Shown here: positions 1 through 9,003 of the stretch, piece by piece | Layout: each line of letters opens with the position of its first letter | Numbering within the stretch: position 1 is the first letter of the stretch | Assembly (NCBI GenBank): GCA_017935045.1 | Contig: JAGBIJ010000045.1 | Location: 1 to 64,000 of the forward strand | DNA length: 64,000 nucleotides | Source of the DNA: Muribaculaceae bacterium | Lineage (GTDB): Bacteria > Bacteroidota > Bacteroidia > Bacteroidales > Muribaculaceae | Reading direction: 5' to 3' | Position numbers and translations under genes: made by a program | The notes under the pieces: model-generated | Told to the model about the DNA's origin: nothing | Database searches by the model: none | The model's input: only the letters and a program-made list of their open reading frames with translations

Positions 1-62
1 GAAAAGAAAAAAGCTGACAAATCATTGCTGACTTATCGGCTTCGGGCAAGATGGTTGTTTCC

Positions 63-1310
63 TTACATCGGCGCATAGTTAATTTCACCGAGGGAGTTGA
101 TTGCATCCTGTTTCAGGCTGTCAACAACATGGAGGTATCGCTCAGTCATCTTTATGGAGGTGTGTCCGAGGAGACTTGACACCGTTTTTATATTCGCTCC
201 TTTGGTAAGGACGTTCACCGCAAAGCTGTGCCGGGCGCAATGCCATGTGATTTTCTTCCTGATGCCTGCCGCCTTTACCCATTTACGAAGATACAGGTTA
301 CAGATGTTGTAATGCGGGAGTTTGAATATACGTTCATCAAAGTTGTCGTTATCCGGCTCGCCGATCAGACGGATAAGGGTGTCGTTCAACGGAACGATTA
401 CCCAGCTTCGGCTGCTGTGGTCTTTTGTCTTCTGCTGCTGGAACCGCAATGTCTGGGTTGAGTAATCCACATTGCGGTAGGTCAGCTGGCTTGTGTCGCA
501 CCAACGCACCCCGGTGTATAAACCGAAGATGAACGCACGGTGAATCTCCGGTTTCTCTCCCTCAAAATGTGTCGCCACAAGCTGCTGTATTTCCTCCGGC
601 AGAAGGATCTCCTTTTGCAGCGTCATGTTGTCGTTCTTCAACACGAAACCACGGCACGGATTTTTCTTGATGAGGTCTTTGTCAACGGCAGCAGTAACCA
701 AACGCTTGAACATCCGGAAATAGATTTTGGGACCGTCGCCTGTTCCGTTCTCTTTCAAATATTCCACATAAGCCGCCACCATGTCAACCGTCAGTTGCGT
801 CATCTTCAGATTTTTCTTGTAGAGAGAGTATCTCGGTGTATCGGCAAGAAAGTTCATGAACTTTTGCAGACCGTGTCCGAGTGTTATGCGGGTGTATTTC
901 GTGAGCGACGGGGATTTGATGAACTCCTTGCAAAACTCAAGAAAATCCTCGTCCATGTCTTTTCGGAGACGATAGCCCTCCCTGTCCTCCAGGAAAGATT
1001 GCTCACGTTCAAAACGTATCTTTTCAGCAAGGGCAAGAGTATTCTTGTTCTGCATACGTTCCTGCTGGTTGCGGGGATGAAGCCAGATATACAGGTTGAG
1101 GTTTTCTTTCTTGCGGGAGTGTTTGATTTGGTATTTCGGTTTACCCGCCATCGCTCCATTGGTGTAAAACACCTGATTGCCGTCCTCGTCAAGCACGGGC
1201 GACTCAGTCCTGCCGAGATAATATTCAAGATAGAGGCTGGCACGTCCGTCGCTCAATTCCGATTGCCGGAGCTTGGGATTCTGCTTCTTGCGATTTTCTA
1301 TTTTTGCCAT
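63..1310 (-). CDS. Tyrosine recombinase (site-specific integrase)
   Basis: Cuts and rejoins DNA at attachment sites to move an integrative element. The 415-residue protein has a basic N-terminal arm-type DNA-binding region (about 1-95), a SAM-like core-binding domain (about 120-215) and a C-terminal catalytic domain. The catalytic set is visible: R269 (TGVRW), H357-x-x-R360 (HCARH), H383 (LLGHT) and the nucleophile Y392 (ERYLHV). I chose the ATG at 1310 (MAKIENRKK) over an upstream in-frame ATG because a TAnnTTTG promoter box lies between them. It is followed on the right by two AT-rich unknown genes, so it probably marks an integrated island whose other end is left of the window. No attachment site can be named because only one end is visible. 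Confidence 0.92.
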   Translation of the reverse strand: MAKIENRKKQNPKLRQSELSDGRASLYLEYYLGRTESPVLDEDGNQVFYTNGAMAGKPKYQIKHSRKKENLNLYIWLHPRNQQERMQNKNTLALAEKIRFEREQSFLEDREGYRLRKDMDEDFLEFCKEFIKSPSLTKYTRITLGHGLQKFMNFLADTPRYSLYKKNLKMTQLTVDMVAAYVEYLKENGTGDGPKIYFRMFKRLVTAAVDKDLIKKNPCRGFVLKNDNMTLQKEILLPEEIQQLVATHFEGEKPEIHRAFIFGLYTGVRWCDTSQLTYRNVDYSTQTLRFQQQKTKDHSSRSWVIVPLNDTLIRLIGEPDNDNFDERIFKLPHYNICNLYLRKWVKAAGIRKKITWHCARHSFAVNVLTKGANIKTVSSLLGHTSIKMTERYLHVVDSLKQDAINSLGEINYAPM

Positions 1311-1327
1311 AAAATTATAATTTTGCG

Positions 1328-1335
1328 CAAAGATA
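1328..1335 (-). promoter_or_regulatory. Bacteroidetes -7 box for the integrase
   Basis: TATCTTTG on the minus strand fits TAnnTTTG and lies 17 nt before the ATG at 1310. I see no clear -33 TTG at the right distance. It rules out the longer annotation starting at 1382. Confidence 0.55.
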
Positions 1336-1470
1336 ATCCGAGGTATAATAATCTGAAAATCGCCGTTTACAGACCTTAACATTTACCCTCTGACTACAGT
1401 CCATAATCGAGGGTACAAAAGGTGTACTTTTTGAGAAAATCGGGACAAAAGCAGGAAAATCACCGCAATA

Positions 1471-2589
1471 TTGACAACGGCTATCTCTCTGATAACAAGT
1501 GTAATTAGCTCATCTGACTTATTTCCGTTTTTCTATCAAAGAAACCTGAACAATTTCACATTGACCGGCGACAGTACTGTTTTGTCAGAATACTTTATAG
1601 GGAATTGGAGATTCGAAGACAGCAGTTACAATAAAATAGTTCCGTACAATGTATATAAATTGGACAAAGACAACATTATCACAGTGTTATACACTGATAG
1701 GATCAGCAGCAAAGTCGGCATGATTAACAATGATTATCCTTATAAGTGGACTGTCGAAGATGATTCGCTGGTGTTTAGCCAATTCTACCAAGGCACAATC
1801 TATAGAAACAGACCGTCTGCGATTAAGCGACAAGCCTGCTATAACAGACGAAATAAGAATCAGGCGCCGGAGTTCAGTTTTACATGCCGTCTGCCTGAGC
1901 TCGCGCGACTGACAAATGTGAAAACGGGTGGAATACATGCATTAGCCCATTTTTATGGAGTTATGGAGAAAGCTGACTCCCTGGCATACCTGACTCTGGA
2001 TTATCGTAAGGGAGCTTATTCTTTTTCTTTCACGGATTGGACTAACGCAATGCATTTTAACAATCTTAAATCCACTCCTTTATGGTACAGATGCCTGCTG
2101 CCGACCGGTATTAAATCGGTCATAGCTTGCGATGTAAGCGATTTTTTCTTTGTATATCATAATAACTCCTTGATATGGCTGCATGTACAGGCATCTCCTG
2201 TAGACTATAGTGTCAATCAGGCTACGTATATGCCGTCATCGACTGAGCTGGAGGGAATAAGAAAAATGATTCAAAAAAGTGATATGGGAAAGGGCCATAC
2301 TGTCCGCAGAAATCGCGGATTCGCAGCAGCTTACAACATCCCTGAGCGACAGCGGCCTTTCTATGCGGCGTTGCTTGACGCTTCGTTTTCGATAACTCCT
2401 GCGTATGTCTCCAGATTGCTCAACTCGATGACATACGTGTATGTATATAGCGATACGGTCTGGCCTGAATACAATGGACAGCCGGATTGGGATTTATCGC
2501 CAACCGGGACATTGAAAAACTGGCTTGACTTCCGTACGTTTTATATGGATCCGGAAACTATACTCAAATTGGGAGGAGGTAACAGATAA
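1471..2589 (+). CDS. Unknown protein, possibly 5'-truncated
   Basis: I do not recognise a family. The open frame encodes up to 372 residues, but its only early start is TTG at 1471; the first in-frame ATG comes more than 80 codons later. The N-terminus (LITSVISSSDLFPFF) is hydrophobic, but it is not a clean signal peptide. The rest is rich in aromatic residues, without transmembrane segments, and mostly beta-like. The gene is clearly richer in A and T than the chromosome beyond 3.3 kb. It overlaps the next gene by one base (TAATG at 2587-2591), so the two are probably co-translated. With the missing good start and a recombinase just upstream, a gene whose 5' end was replaced by integration is plausible. 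Confidence 0.6.
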   Translation: MTTAISLITSVISSSDLFPFFYQRNLNNFTLTGDSTVLSEYFIGNWRFEDSSYNKIVPYNVYKLDKDNIITVLYTDRISSKVGMINNDYPYKWTVEDDSLVFSQFYQGTIYRNRPSAIKRQACYNRRNKNQAPEFSFTCRLPELARLTNVKTGGIHALAHFYGVMEKADSLAYLTLDYRKGAYSFSFTDWTNAMHFNNLKSTPLWYRCLLPTGIKSVIACDVSDFFFVYHNNSLIWLHVQASPVDYSVNQATYMPSSTELEGIRKMIQKSDMGKGHTVRRNRGFAAAYNIPERQRPFYAALLDASFSITPAYVSRLLNSMTYVYVYSDTVWPEYNGQPDWDLSPTGTLKNWLDFRTFYMDPETILKLGGGNR

Positions 2590-3146
2590 TGCGTTATATG
2601 CTTATGAGACAGATAACCATATCGTGCTTGATTGCAATAATTGTTACTGCATGCACCGCGACCAAACAAACGGTACATGTATCGTATGACATAAAGTCTT
2701 ATCCTGTGAGCGCTGACAGTGTTGTTTCTTGTGTCAAGGGCAATGATGTCTTATGTTATAGAGCAGGGCATCACGGTTACAACTGGTGTGTCATCGTAAG
2801 AGCTGGCCAGCAGTATAAGGTGTTTCATGGAAATACCAATGACAAGTCGTCATTTCAAGATTCCATTTGCTTAAACCCTCGCTTGCTGAGCTGGGCTTTT
2901 GACTCGTTGCCAAGCGAGAGTAGACGGTTGACACCAGTATATCGTAAGGAGTATATATCTTTCTATAGGCAGTTGGAGCTTATTGATTCCAAGGGAGATA
3001 CAATCTATCGATTAAACGATGCAATAGGATATGACGGCCAAGGTAAAGAAGCGTTTAACAAAAAACTGGACGAGCTTCTTTGGAATACATTTATGTGGAT
3101 AACTATACCCCCTTTGCGTCAATATATCGATAGTCCACGGAAATGA
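2589..3146 (+). CDS. Unknown lipoprotein of the accessory island
   Basis: A 185-residue protein with a lipoprotein signal: a basic start, a hydrophobic stretch (ITISCLIAIIV) and a TAC lipobox, with the lipidated cysteine near residue 22. It is likely anchored in the outer or inner membrane facing the periplasm. No family was recognised. Several ATGs lie close together (2589, 2601, 2610); the first overlaps the upstream stop codon (TAATG) and is used here because it gives translational coupling. Base composition matches the upstream gene and differs from the GC-rich genes after 3.3 kb, so these two genes probably arrived together. The pair could be a surface module of the island, but nothing in the sequence says what it does. 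Confidence 0.65.
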   Translation: MRYMLMRQITISCLIAIIVTACTATKQTVHVSYDIKSYPVSADSVVSCVKGNDVLCYRAGHHGYNWCVIVRAGQQYKVFHGNTNDKSSFQDSICLNPRLLSWAFDSLPSESRRLTPVYRKEYISFYRQLELIDSKGDTIYRLNDAIGYDGQGKEAFNKKLDELLWNTFMWITIPPLRQYIDSPRK

Positions 3147-3274
3147 CGGAGCTCTCAATTTCAGTTATGTGAATACGGGCAGTAGGCCGGCGTGTAGGAC
3201 AGCTCTTTCCCATGGGCTGAAAAGACAAATTTTGTAAAAACATAAGAATAACAGGGTTTCGCGGATTCAGAGGA

Positions 3275-3305
3275 TTGCATGGGAAGAATTTTTTCACTAA
3301 TTTTG
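3275..3305 (+). promoter_or_regulatory. Promoter of the M28 peptidase gene (near-leaderless)
   Basis: TTG at 3275-3277, 20-bp spacer, TAATTTTG at 3298-3305: a full Bacteroidetes promoter. The ATG is at 3310, only 4 nt beyond the -7 box, so the transcript should begin at or almost at the start codon. Confidence 0.75.
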
Positions 3306-3309
3306 CAAG

Positions 3310-4284
3310 ATGAAATGCAAATCGCTGGCGGCCGTGGCTTTGGCCGCGTTATCAATATCGTGCGGCAAGAGTCAGGCCGGAAGAAATGGAGCTGATACGG
3401 GTGCCGAGGCCGACGTGCAGCCGCAGCCTGCTGCGGAGGTCTCGTTTGACGCTGACAGCGCTTACGCTTACGTGGCGCGCCAGGTGGAGTTCGGCCCGCG
3501 TGTGCCGGGAAGCACGGCGCACCGTCAGTGCGGCGAGTGGCTGGCTTCGGAACTGAGACGCCACGGAGCGGAAGTGACAGTGCAGGAGGCCACGCTTACG
3601 GCCTTCGATGGCACGCAGCTGCCGGCCCGCAATATAATCGGTTCGTTCAATCCTCAGGCTGCAGAGCGTATCCTGCTGCTGGCGCATTGGGACACGCGTC
3701 CGTGGGCTGACAATGACCCTGACCGGACCAACCACAGCAAACCGGTGCCGGGAGCCGACGACGGGGCGAGCGGCACAGGGGTGCTTCTCGAGATAGCGCG
3801 TCAGCTGAGCCTGTCAGACAACAAACCGGGTGTCGACATCCTCTTCACTGACGCCGAGGATTATGGCACGGACGGAGATGACGAGTCCTGGGCTTTGGGC
3901 ACACGATATTTTGTGCAGAATCGGCCGGAGGGAGTGACGTACCGTGGGGCGATATTGCTCGACATGGTGGGAGGCAAGAATGCTCAGTTCCGCCGTGAGT
4001 ATTTCTCGCAGCAGTACGCGCCGCAGCTCGTCGATGCAGTATGGGCCGCAGCGGGCATGGCCGGCGAAGGAGCCCTGTTCAGCAATGAGCTGGGGGGCGC
4101 CATTACGGACGACCACGTGGAGCTGATAAAGGGCGGTATCCCGGCCATCGACATTATCACGTTTGACCCGGCCAACGGATTTCCTCCGTACTGGCACACC
4201 GTAAACGACGACATGAGCAATATATCGGCAAAGACACTTGGCTCCGTGGGGCGCGTGATGATGACGTATCTGAATAATATATAA
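3310..4284 (+). CDS. M28-family zinc peptidase / glutaminyl cyclase-like lipoprotein
   Basis: A 324-residue exported zinc enzyme of the M28 fold, in the branch containing glutaminyl-peptide cyclotransferases. Such enzymes convert N-terminal Gln to pyroglutamate or act as aminopeptidases. The N-terminus has a lipobox (SISC, Cys18). Likely metal ligands are H126 (AHWDTRP), D150/D151 (GADDGASG), E183 (DAEDYG), D218 (LLDMVG) and H296 (YWHTVNDD), in the usual order. Length fits bacterial members. Many Bacteroidetes periplasmic and outer-membrane proteins begin with pyroglutamate after signal cleavage, so cyclase activity is the more attractive role; peptidase activity cannot be excluded. tyrS follows after 40 nt without an obvious own promoter. 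Confidence 0.85.
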   Translation: MKCKSLAAVALAALSISCGKSQAGRNGADTGAEADVQPQPAAEVSFDADSAYAYVARQVEFGPRVPGSTAHRQCGEWLASELRRHGAEVTVQEATLTAFDGTQLPARNIIGSFNPQAAERILLLAHWDTRPWADNDPDRTNHSKPVPGADDGASGTGVLLEIARQLSLSDNKPGVDILFTDAEDYGTDGDDESWALGTRYFVQNRPEGVTYRGAILLDMVGGKNAQFRREYFSQQYAPQLVDAVWAAAGMAGEGALFSNELGGAITDDHVELIKGGIPAIDIITFDPANGFPPYWHTVNDDMSNISAKTLGSVGRVMMTYLNNI

Positions 4285-4324
4285 GTAAATGTTCAAATTA
4301 AACTGATAGTAACATACATAGAAT

Positions 4325-5620
4325 ATGAATTTCGTAGAAGAACTGACGTGGCGTGGAATGATCCACTCCATGATACCCGGCACCGAGGAGCTGCTCAGCG
4401 GCGACAAGATGGTTACGGCATACGTGGGCATAGACCCTACGGCCGACTCGCTGCATATAGGCCACCTGTGCGGCGTGATGATGCTGCGCCATTTCCAGCG
4501 CGCCGGCCACAAGCCGCTGGCTCTGGTAGGCGGAGCGACGGGCATGATAGGCGATCCGTCGGGCAAGAGCCAGGAGCGCAATCTGCTCAATGAGGAGACT
4601 TTGCGGCATAATCAGGAGGCAATCAAGGCTCAGCTGGCCCGCTTCCTCGACTTTGAGAGCGATGCTCCCAACCGCGCCGAGCTGGTAAACAATTATGACT
4701 GGATGAAGGATTTCTCCTTCCTGGACTTCGCCCGCGAGGTCGGCAAGCATATCACGGTCAACTATATGATGGCCAAGGACAGCGTGAAGCGCCGTCTGAA
4801 CGGCGAGGCCCGTGACGGACTGTCGTTCACGGAGTTTACGTACCAGCTGCTCCAGGGCTACGATTTCCTGCACCTGTACCGTGAGAAGAATTGCCGTCTG
4901 CAGATGGGAGGCTCGGACCAGTGGGGCAACATCACAACCGGCACGGAGCTGATACGCCGCACGGATGGCGGCGAGGCTTACGCGCTGACCTGCCCGCTGA
5001 TTACCAAGGCCGACGGCGGCAAGTTCGGCAAGACGGAGAGCGGCAACGTATGGCTTGACGCCGCCCGCACGAGTCCCTACAAGTTCTATCAGTTCTGGCT
5101 CAATGTGAGCGATGACGATGCAGAAAAGTATCTGAAGATATTCACGTTCCTGACTCAAGAGGAGATAGCCGCTCTTGCCGAGGAGCATGCCGCCGATCCC
5201 GGCAAGCGTCCGATGCAGAAACGTCTGGCCGAGGAGGTCACAGTCATGGTGCATGGCCGCGATGCTTACGAAGCCGCTCTTGACGCCAGCCGCATCCTGT
5301 TCTCCAGCAGTGCGGGCGACGCGCTTACGCGTCTGGACGAACAGACGCTGCTCGACATCTTCGAGGGCGTGCCGCAGTTTGAGGTAAGCGCCGAGAAACT
5401 GGCTGCCGGCATCCCCGTGCTCGAGCTGCTGGCCACCGAAACACAGATTTTCCCCTCAAAGGGAGAGGCGCGCAAGATGATACAGGGCAACGGTGTAAGC
5501 ATAAACAAGGAGAAATATACCGACCCCAACGGCGTGATTACCGCCGCAAGCCTGCTTGACGGCAAGTATATCATCGCTCAGCGCGGCAAAAAGAACTACT
5601 ACCTCATCAAAGCGGTGTGA
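4325..5620 (+). CDS. tyrS: Tyrosyl-tRNA synthetase
   Basis: Class I aminoacyl-tRNA synthetase charging tRNA-Tyr with tyrosine in the cytoplasm. The 431-residue length is normal for bacterial TyrRS. The ATP-binding HIGH motif is intact at residues 44-47 (SLHIGHLCG), and the KMSKS-type loop reads KFGKT at about 233-237, as in other bacterial TyrRS. The GSDQWGN tyrosine/tRNA-binding segment is present, and the C-terminus carries an S4-like RNA-binding domain ([15 protein letters not shown]). It probably shares a transcript with the preceding M28 gene. A strong bidirectional hairpin terminator follows at 5643-5682, facing the convergent histidine kinase gene. Confidence 0.97.
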   Translation: MNFVEELTWRGMIHSMIPGTEELLSGDKMVTAYVGIDPTADSLHIGHLCGVMMLRHFQRAGHKPLALVGGATGMIGDPSGKSQERNLLNEETLRHNQEAIKAQLARFLDFESDAPNRAELVNNYDWMKDFSFLDFAREVGKHITVNYMMAKDSVKRRLNGEARDGLSFTEFTYQLLQGYDFLHLYREKNCRLQMGGSDQWGNITTGTELIRRTDGGEAYALTCPLITKADGGKFGKTESGNVWLDAARTSPYKFYQFWLNVSDDDAEKYLKIFTFLTQEEIAALAEEHAADPGKRPMQKRLAEEVTVMVHGRDAYEAALDASRILFSSSAGDALTRLDEQTLLDIFEGVPQFEVSAEKLAAGIPVLELLATETQIFPSKGEARKMIQGNGVSINKEKYTDPNGVITAASLLDGKYIIAQRGKKNYYLIKAV

Positions 5621-5642
5621 CAATACGTCTTAAGAACGATAC

Positions 5643-5682
5643 AAAGAGAGTGGCGTGACCCCGGAGTCGCGCCACTCTCTTT
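5643..5682. terminator. Bidirectional terminator between tyrS and the kinase gene
   Basis: Perfect 13-bp stem (5643-5655 with 5670-5682) whose outer pairs are A/T runs, with a 14-nt loop. It lies between two convergent genes and supplies a U-tract on both strands. Confidence 0.85.
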
Positions 5683-5688
5683 ATTGTT

Positions 5689-6924
5689 TCAGCGGCGGCC
5701 GCCGGCCAGAGGGAGCATGATGCGGAATGTGGTGCCCTGCCCCGGCTCGGAGCGGAGTACAAAAATGCGTCCGTTGTGGTACTCCTCAATTATGCGCTTT
5801 ACCAGAGTGAGGCCGAGACCCCAGCCGCGTTTTTTGGTAGTAAATCCGGGGTTGAATACGTTTTTGAAATTCTTGCGGGCTATCCCTTTGCCAGTATCAG
5901 AGACGTCGATGTAGCAGTAGTCTTTCTCTTGCCCGGTAGTGATGGTAATCGTACCGCAGCCATCCATGGCGTCGACAGCGTTCTTGGTAAGATTCTCCAT
6001 GACCCATTCAAACAGCGAGCGCGACACATTGACGCCGTAGTCCTCGTCCCCGAGCTCCATGCGCAGGTCTACCTTGCGGGATATGCGGCTTTTCATATAG
6101 TCAAGAGAACCGGAAAGCATGTCATTGAGGTATTCAAGGTCAAGCTCGGGGATAGAGCCTATCTTGGAAAACCTCTCGGCGATGGTAGAGAGGCGATTGA
6201 CATCCTTGTCCATCTCGCGCACCACCTCGTCGCTCACGCCATAGCTTTCCAGCAGATGTGTCCAGGCCATAAGAGAGGAAATCGGGGTGCCGAGCTGATG
6301 GGCCGTCTCCTTGGACAGACCGACCCAGACGCGGTTCTGCTCCGCCCGCTTGGTGTAGACTATGGTAATGAAGACAATCACGCCGAGAAAGACCATGACA
6401 CCGAGCTGTATGTAGGGATACCAGCTCAGACGGCGCAGCATCTCGGAGTCTTCGTAATATATATATTGGTAGGCGTTGTCGAAAATCTCGATGCGTATAA
6501 AGTGTTCGTCGGTTTTTGCCAGCGTGGCAATCGGCACTCCGCGGCAGGCGCGGAGCAGACGCTGATGGAGGTACTCCTTGTCTACGGCGCCGAGATCCGC
6601 ATACAGAATCTTGTCGCGCCCGGCCTCGGGGAGATTGTAGTTGCGATAGTCCATGATGTTGCCCTGAGCATCGGCTATCATCACGGGAATAGTATTATTG
6701 TTCTCGATTATGGAGAACAGGAATTCTATATCGCTGGCAGACTCCTGCTGAGCAAGCCGCTGCGTGGCATCGGCCCAGACTTCCATACGCTCGCGTTCCT
6801 GAGCCGAGAGGCTCTTTACCAGATTGTTGGAGATAAGCAGAAATATGATAATCGCGGTAACGGATATGAGCAGAAACACCATCTTGCCGAGCCGCTGGCG
6901 ATCGTAGAAAGAATACTTCAGCAT
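5689..6924 (-). CDS. Orphan two-component sensor histidine kinase
   Basis: A 411-residue inner-membrane kinase. Two transmembrane segments (about 15-34 and 169-190) flank a periplasmic sensor region of about 130 residues. The phospho-acceptor H209 lies in an unusual H-box (ETAHQLGTPISS; a Gln follows the His in place of Glu). The ATPase half has the N box (NLTKNAVDAM, 311-320), G1 (DTGKGI, 343-348) and G2 (GWGLGL, 367-372). No response regulator is encoded next to it. It overlaps the upstream HAD gene by 7 nt and ends the psd-pssA-DUF4834-HAD operon, so it is co-expressed with phosphatidylethanolamine synthesis. Sensing envelope or lipid state is a reasonable guess; the ligand is unknown. Confidence 0.9.
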   Translation of the reverse strand: MLKYSFYDRQRLGKMVFLLISVTAIIIFLLISNNLVKSLSAQERERMEVWADATQRLAQQESASDIEFLFSIIENNNTIPVMIADAQGNIMDYRNYNLPEAGRDKILYADLGAVDKEYLHQRLLRACRGVPIATLAKTDEHFIRIEIFDNAYQYIYYEDSEMLRRLSWYPYIQLGVMVFLGVIVFITIVYTKRAEQNRVWVGLSKETAHQLGTPISSLMAWTHLLESYGVSDEVVREMDKDVNRLSTIAERFSKIGSIPELDLEYLNDMLSGSLDYMKSRISRKVDLRMELGDEDYGVNVSRSLFEWVMENLTKNAVDAMDGCGTITITTGQEKDYCYIDVSDTGKGIARKNFKNVFNPGFTTKKRGWGLGLTLVKRIIEEYHNGRIFVLRSEPGQGTTFRIMLPLAGGRR

Positions 6925-7829
6925 TTTTTGTAATTTTGCAATACGAATCGGGCCACAGAATCCTCGTCGTTACAGCCAATGACCACATCAGCCATCTCCT
7001 TCAGCTCCGGGACGGCGTTGCCTACGGCCACGGCTGTGTCAGCCAGACGCAGTATAGGCACATCGTTGACATTGTCGCCGAAAGCCACTATGCGTCCGGC
7101 TCCGATGTCGCTGGCCACGCTTTCTATGGCGGCCGCCTTGCTCGTGGAGGGGCCGAACATCTCAAGCTGCCCCCATTCGTTGCCAAAGGTATCGTGGTAG
7201 CACAGGGGGGTAACAGGCACATGCCGGTCTACAATCTCGCCATACAGCGCATACGCGCGATCCCAGGGCTGCACGCTGTAGAGCAGCATGGTGGTGTCCA
7301 GGTTTTCGGGCAACAGAGACTCGCCGTCGGGCGGCACGGAAAAGTGCTTTACCGGCGTATGGCTGCGCTCCTCAAGGAAACACAGCTCATGCTGATTGAG
7401 CTGTCCGATATGATAGACCTCAAGACGCTCTCCGGAGTAAGTATATATATAAGTATATATAAATGTGGAGACGCCGTGGACGCGATACATCTCCACCAGA
7501 CGCGAGGCGACACCGGGCGGAAGAAATTGCAGACGCGAAAAGCGGCGGGAGGAGAAATCGAACAGAGCCGCTCCGGTCATCACGGCTCCGGGGATGCTTA
7601 TCTTTATATCCTTGAGCAAAGTGATGGCGGTGGCCGGAGTGCGCGCGGTGGCTACGGTAAAGGCCGCGCCGCCGGCAATAGCCACATTGAGCATCAGCGC
7701 AGACTCGGAACTGACACGCGAGTCGGAGCCGAGCAGCGTGCCGTCCAGGTCAGAGACAAAAAGGGTGCGGCCTCGTAGCAGCCCGTGGCCGAAACTTATG
7801 TGCGGGACTCTGGTATTATAGTGTTCCAT
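6918..7829 (-). CDS. Cof-type HAD-superfamily hydrolase
   Basis: A 303-residue cytoplasmic HAD phosphatase with a C2-type (Cof) cap. The nucleophile motif is DLDGTLLGSD near residues 27-36, and motif IV is FGDNVNDVPIL near the C-terminus; the cap between them has the Cof-family length. Members dephosphorylate small metabolites such as sugar phosphates or flavin precursors; the substrate cannot be read from the sequence. The gene starts 21 nt after the DUF4834 gene and overlaps the kinase start by 7 nt, placing it inside the phospholipid operon. The first 22 residues before DLDGT are longer than usual, so a later start cannot be excluded. Confidence 0.88.
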   Translation of the reverse strand: MEHYNTRVPHISFGHGLLRGRTLFVSDLDGTLLGSDSRVSSESALMLNVAIAGGAAFTVATARTPATAITLLKDIKISIPGAVMTGAALFDFSSRRFSRLQFLPPGVASRLVEMYRVHGVSTFIYTYIYTYSGERLEVYHIGQLNQHELCFLEERSHTPVKHFSVPPDGESLLPENLDTTMLLYSVQPWDRAYALYGEIVDRHVPVTPLCYHDTFGNEWGQLEMFGPSTSKAAAIESVASDIGAGRIVAFGDNVNDVPILRLADTAVAVGNAVPELKEMADVVIGCNDEDSVARFVLQNYKKC

Positions 7830-7850
7830 CTAATGTCATCAAGAGAGGGG

Positions 7851-8240
7851 TCAGCAGGCGCTCCACTCGGCGTCGCTGATCTGCGATTCGTATCTGTATT
7901 CTGTAAATACCGGAGAGCCGGCGGAATCAAGCCATGCTTCGTGTCCGCTCAGCGCCAGAGCCTCAAACTGCACAGTCTCCGCATATTCCGGCGGAATTAT
8001 GCGCCGTGGGGAGGAGTAACCCGCGCGACGGCGGCGGTATGCGCTGCCCGGTCTTTGAGTGCGGCCACGCCGTTCCTCTTCACGGGGCGCAGACTGATTG
8101 AACATGTCGGGGTCTATGCCCATCTGCCGGAACATCTGCTTCTGCATCTTGCGCGCGCTGTAGCGCAAAAACCAGCGCAACAGCTTCGGAGCAAGCCATG
8201 CAAGCAGCCATACGGACAGAATGACATACAGTATTATCAT
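7851..8240 (-). CDS. DUF4834-type small membrane protein
   Basis: A 129-residue protein with one N-terminal transmembrane helix (IILYVILSVWLLAWLAPKLL) followed by a basic, low-complexity cytoplasmic tail and an acidic C-terminus ending in DAEWSAC. Size, topology and position after pssA match the Bacteroidetes DUF4834 family, which is found beside psd and pssA; I assign it from memory of that context. Function is unknown. Being translated between phosphatidylserine synthase and the downstream genes, it may help assemble or regulate the membrane lipid enzymes, but this is inference. Confidence 0.75.
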   Translation of the reverse strand: MIILYVILSVWLLAWLAPKLLRWFLRYSARKMQKQMFRQMGIDPDMFNQSAPREEERRGRTQRPGSAYRRRRAGYSSPRRIIPPEYAETVQFEALALSGHEAWLDSAGSPVFTEYRYESQISDAEWSAC

Positions 8241-8284
8241 AATCTGATTACATTATTACATCATATTTCCCATACTTTCCGGCT

Positions 8285-8986
8285 TCAGCCGCGCATCCCT
8301 GCAAACAGATTGCAGACAAACGAGCTGACAGCATAATAGGCAATGAGGTAAAACAAGCCCTCCCAGCCCAGCAGAAGAATACAGGATATCGCTATAATAA
8401 CGAGCAGCCACCGCATAATGTTGCCTTTCAGTGCAAGCGACTTGAATTTCAACGAATACATGTCTACCGGCGCGACCATAAGCAGGGCTACGGTCACCAC
8501 GCAGCCGGCGGCAGCATATAGATTTACCCCGGCACCGGTAGCGGTCATGGCGCCCAGGCCGATACAGAACAGGGCGGCAGCCGGAATCGGCAGTCCGCGG
8601 AAAACGGTAGCCTGGCTGTCGTCGATGTTGAATTTAGCAAGTCTGAGCGCGCCGCAGGCCGGAATCAGCAGACAGAGCATACATATCCACAGCGGAGCGC
8701 CTCCGCTCTGGAACAGGTTGAACAGTATCATGGCCGGAGCCACTCCGAAGCTTACCAGGTCAGACAGAGAGTCAAGCTGTTTGCCCAGATCTGAATAGGC
8801 CCCCAGAAGTCTGGCGGCAAGTCCGTCGCAAAAGTCAGCCACAGCAGCCAGCATGATGAAGCAGAAGGCCATGATGTAGCCCGGATGGCCGCTCAAGGTA
8901 TCAAGCGGATGGAAAGCGCAGTAGACAGCCATGCAGCCACTCAGCAGATTGAGCAGCGTAATCGTATTGGGTATATACTTTTTCAT
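8285..8986 (-). CDS. pssA: CDP-diacylglycerol-serine O-phosphatidyltransferase
   Basis: Makes phosphatidylserine from CDP-diacylglycerol and serine in the inner membrane. The 233-residue protein has several transmembrane helices and the complete CDP-alcohol phosphotransferase signature D54-G55-x2-A58-R59-x8-G68-x3-D72-x3-D76, which holds the metal ions and substrate. Length suits the type II (membrane) enzyme. It lies 17 nt downstream of psd, so the two consecutive steps to phosphatidylethanolamine are co-transcribed. The ATG at 8986 gives the natural hydrophobic N-terminus (MKKYIPNTITLLNLLSGC). Confidence 0.95.
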   Translation of the reverse strand: MKKYIPNTITLLNLLSGCMAVYCAFHPLDTLSGHPGYIMAFCFIMLAAVADFCDGLAARLLGAYSDLGKQLDSLSDLVSFGVAPAMILFNLFQSGGAPLWICMLCLLIPACGALRLAKFNIDDSQATVFRGLPIPAAALFCIGLGAMTATGAGVNLYAAAGCVVTVALLMVAPVDMYSLKFKSLALKGNIMRWLLVIIAISCILLLGWEGLFYLIAYYAVSSFVCNLFAGMRG

Positions 8987-9003
8987 AAGTGTGATTGATG
9001 TAT

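Noticed and set aside
1-62. Left edge sequence examined for an attachment site or tRNA end
   Set aside because: No tRNA-like structure or repeat partner is visible within the window.
4298-5254. Minus-strand open frame opposite tyrS
   Set aside because: tyrS motifs are intact on the plus strand and a terminator follows it; shadow frame.
5776-6933. Plus-strand open frame opposite the histidine kinase
   Set aside because: The kinase motifs on the minus strand are complete; the antisense frame has no motif.
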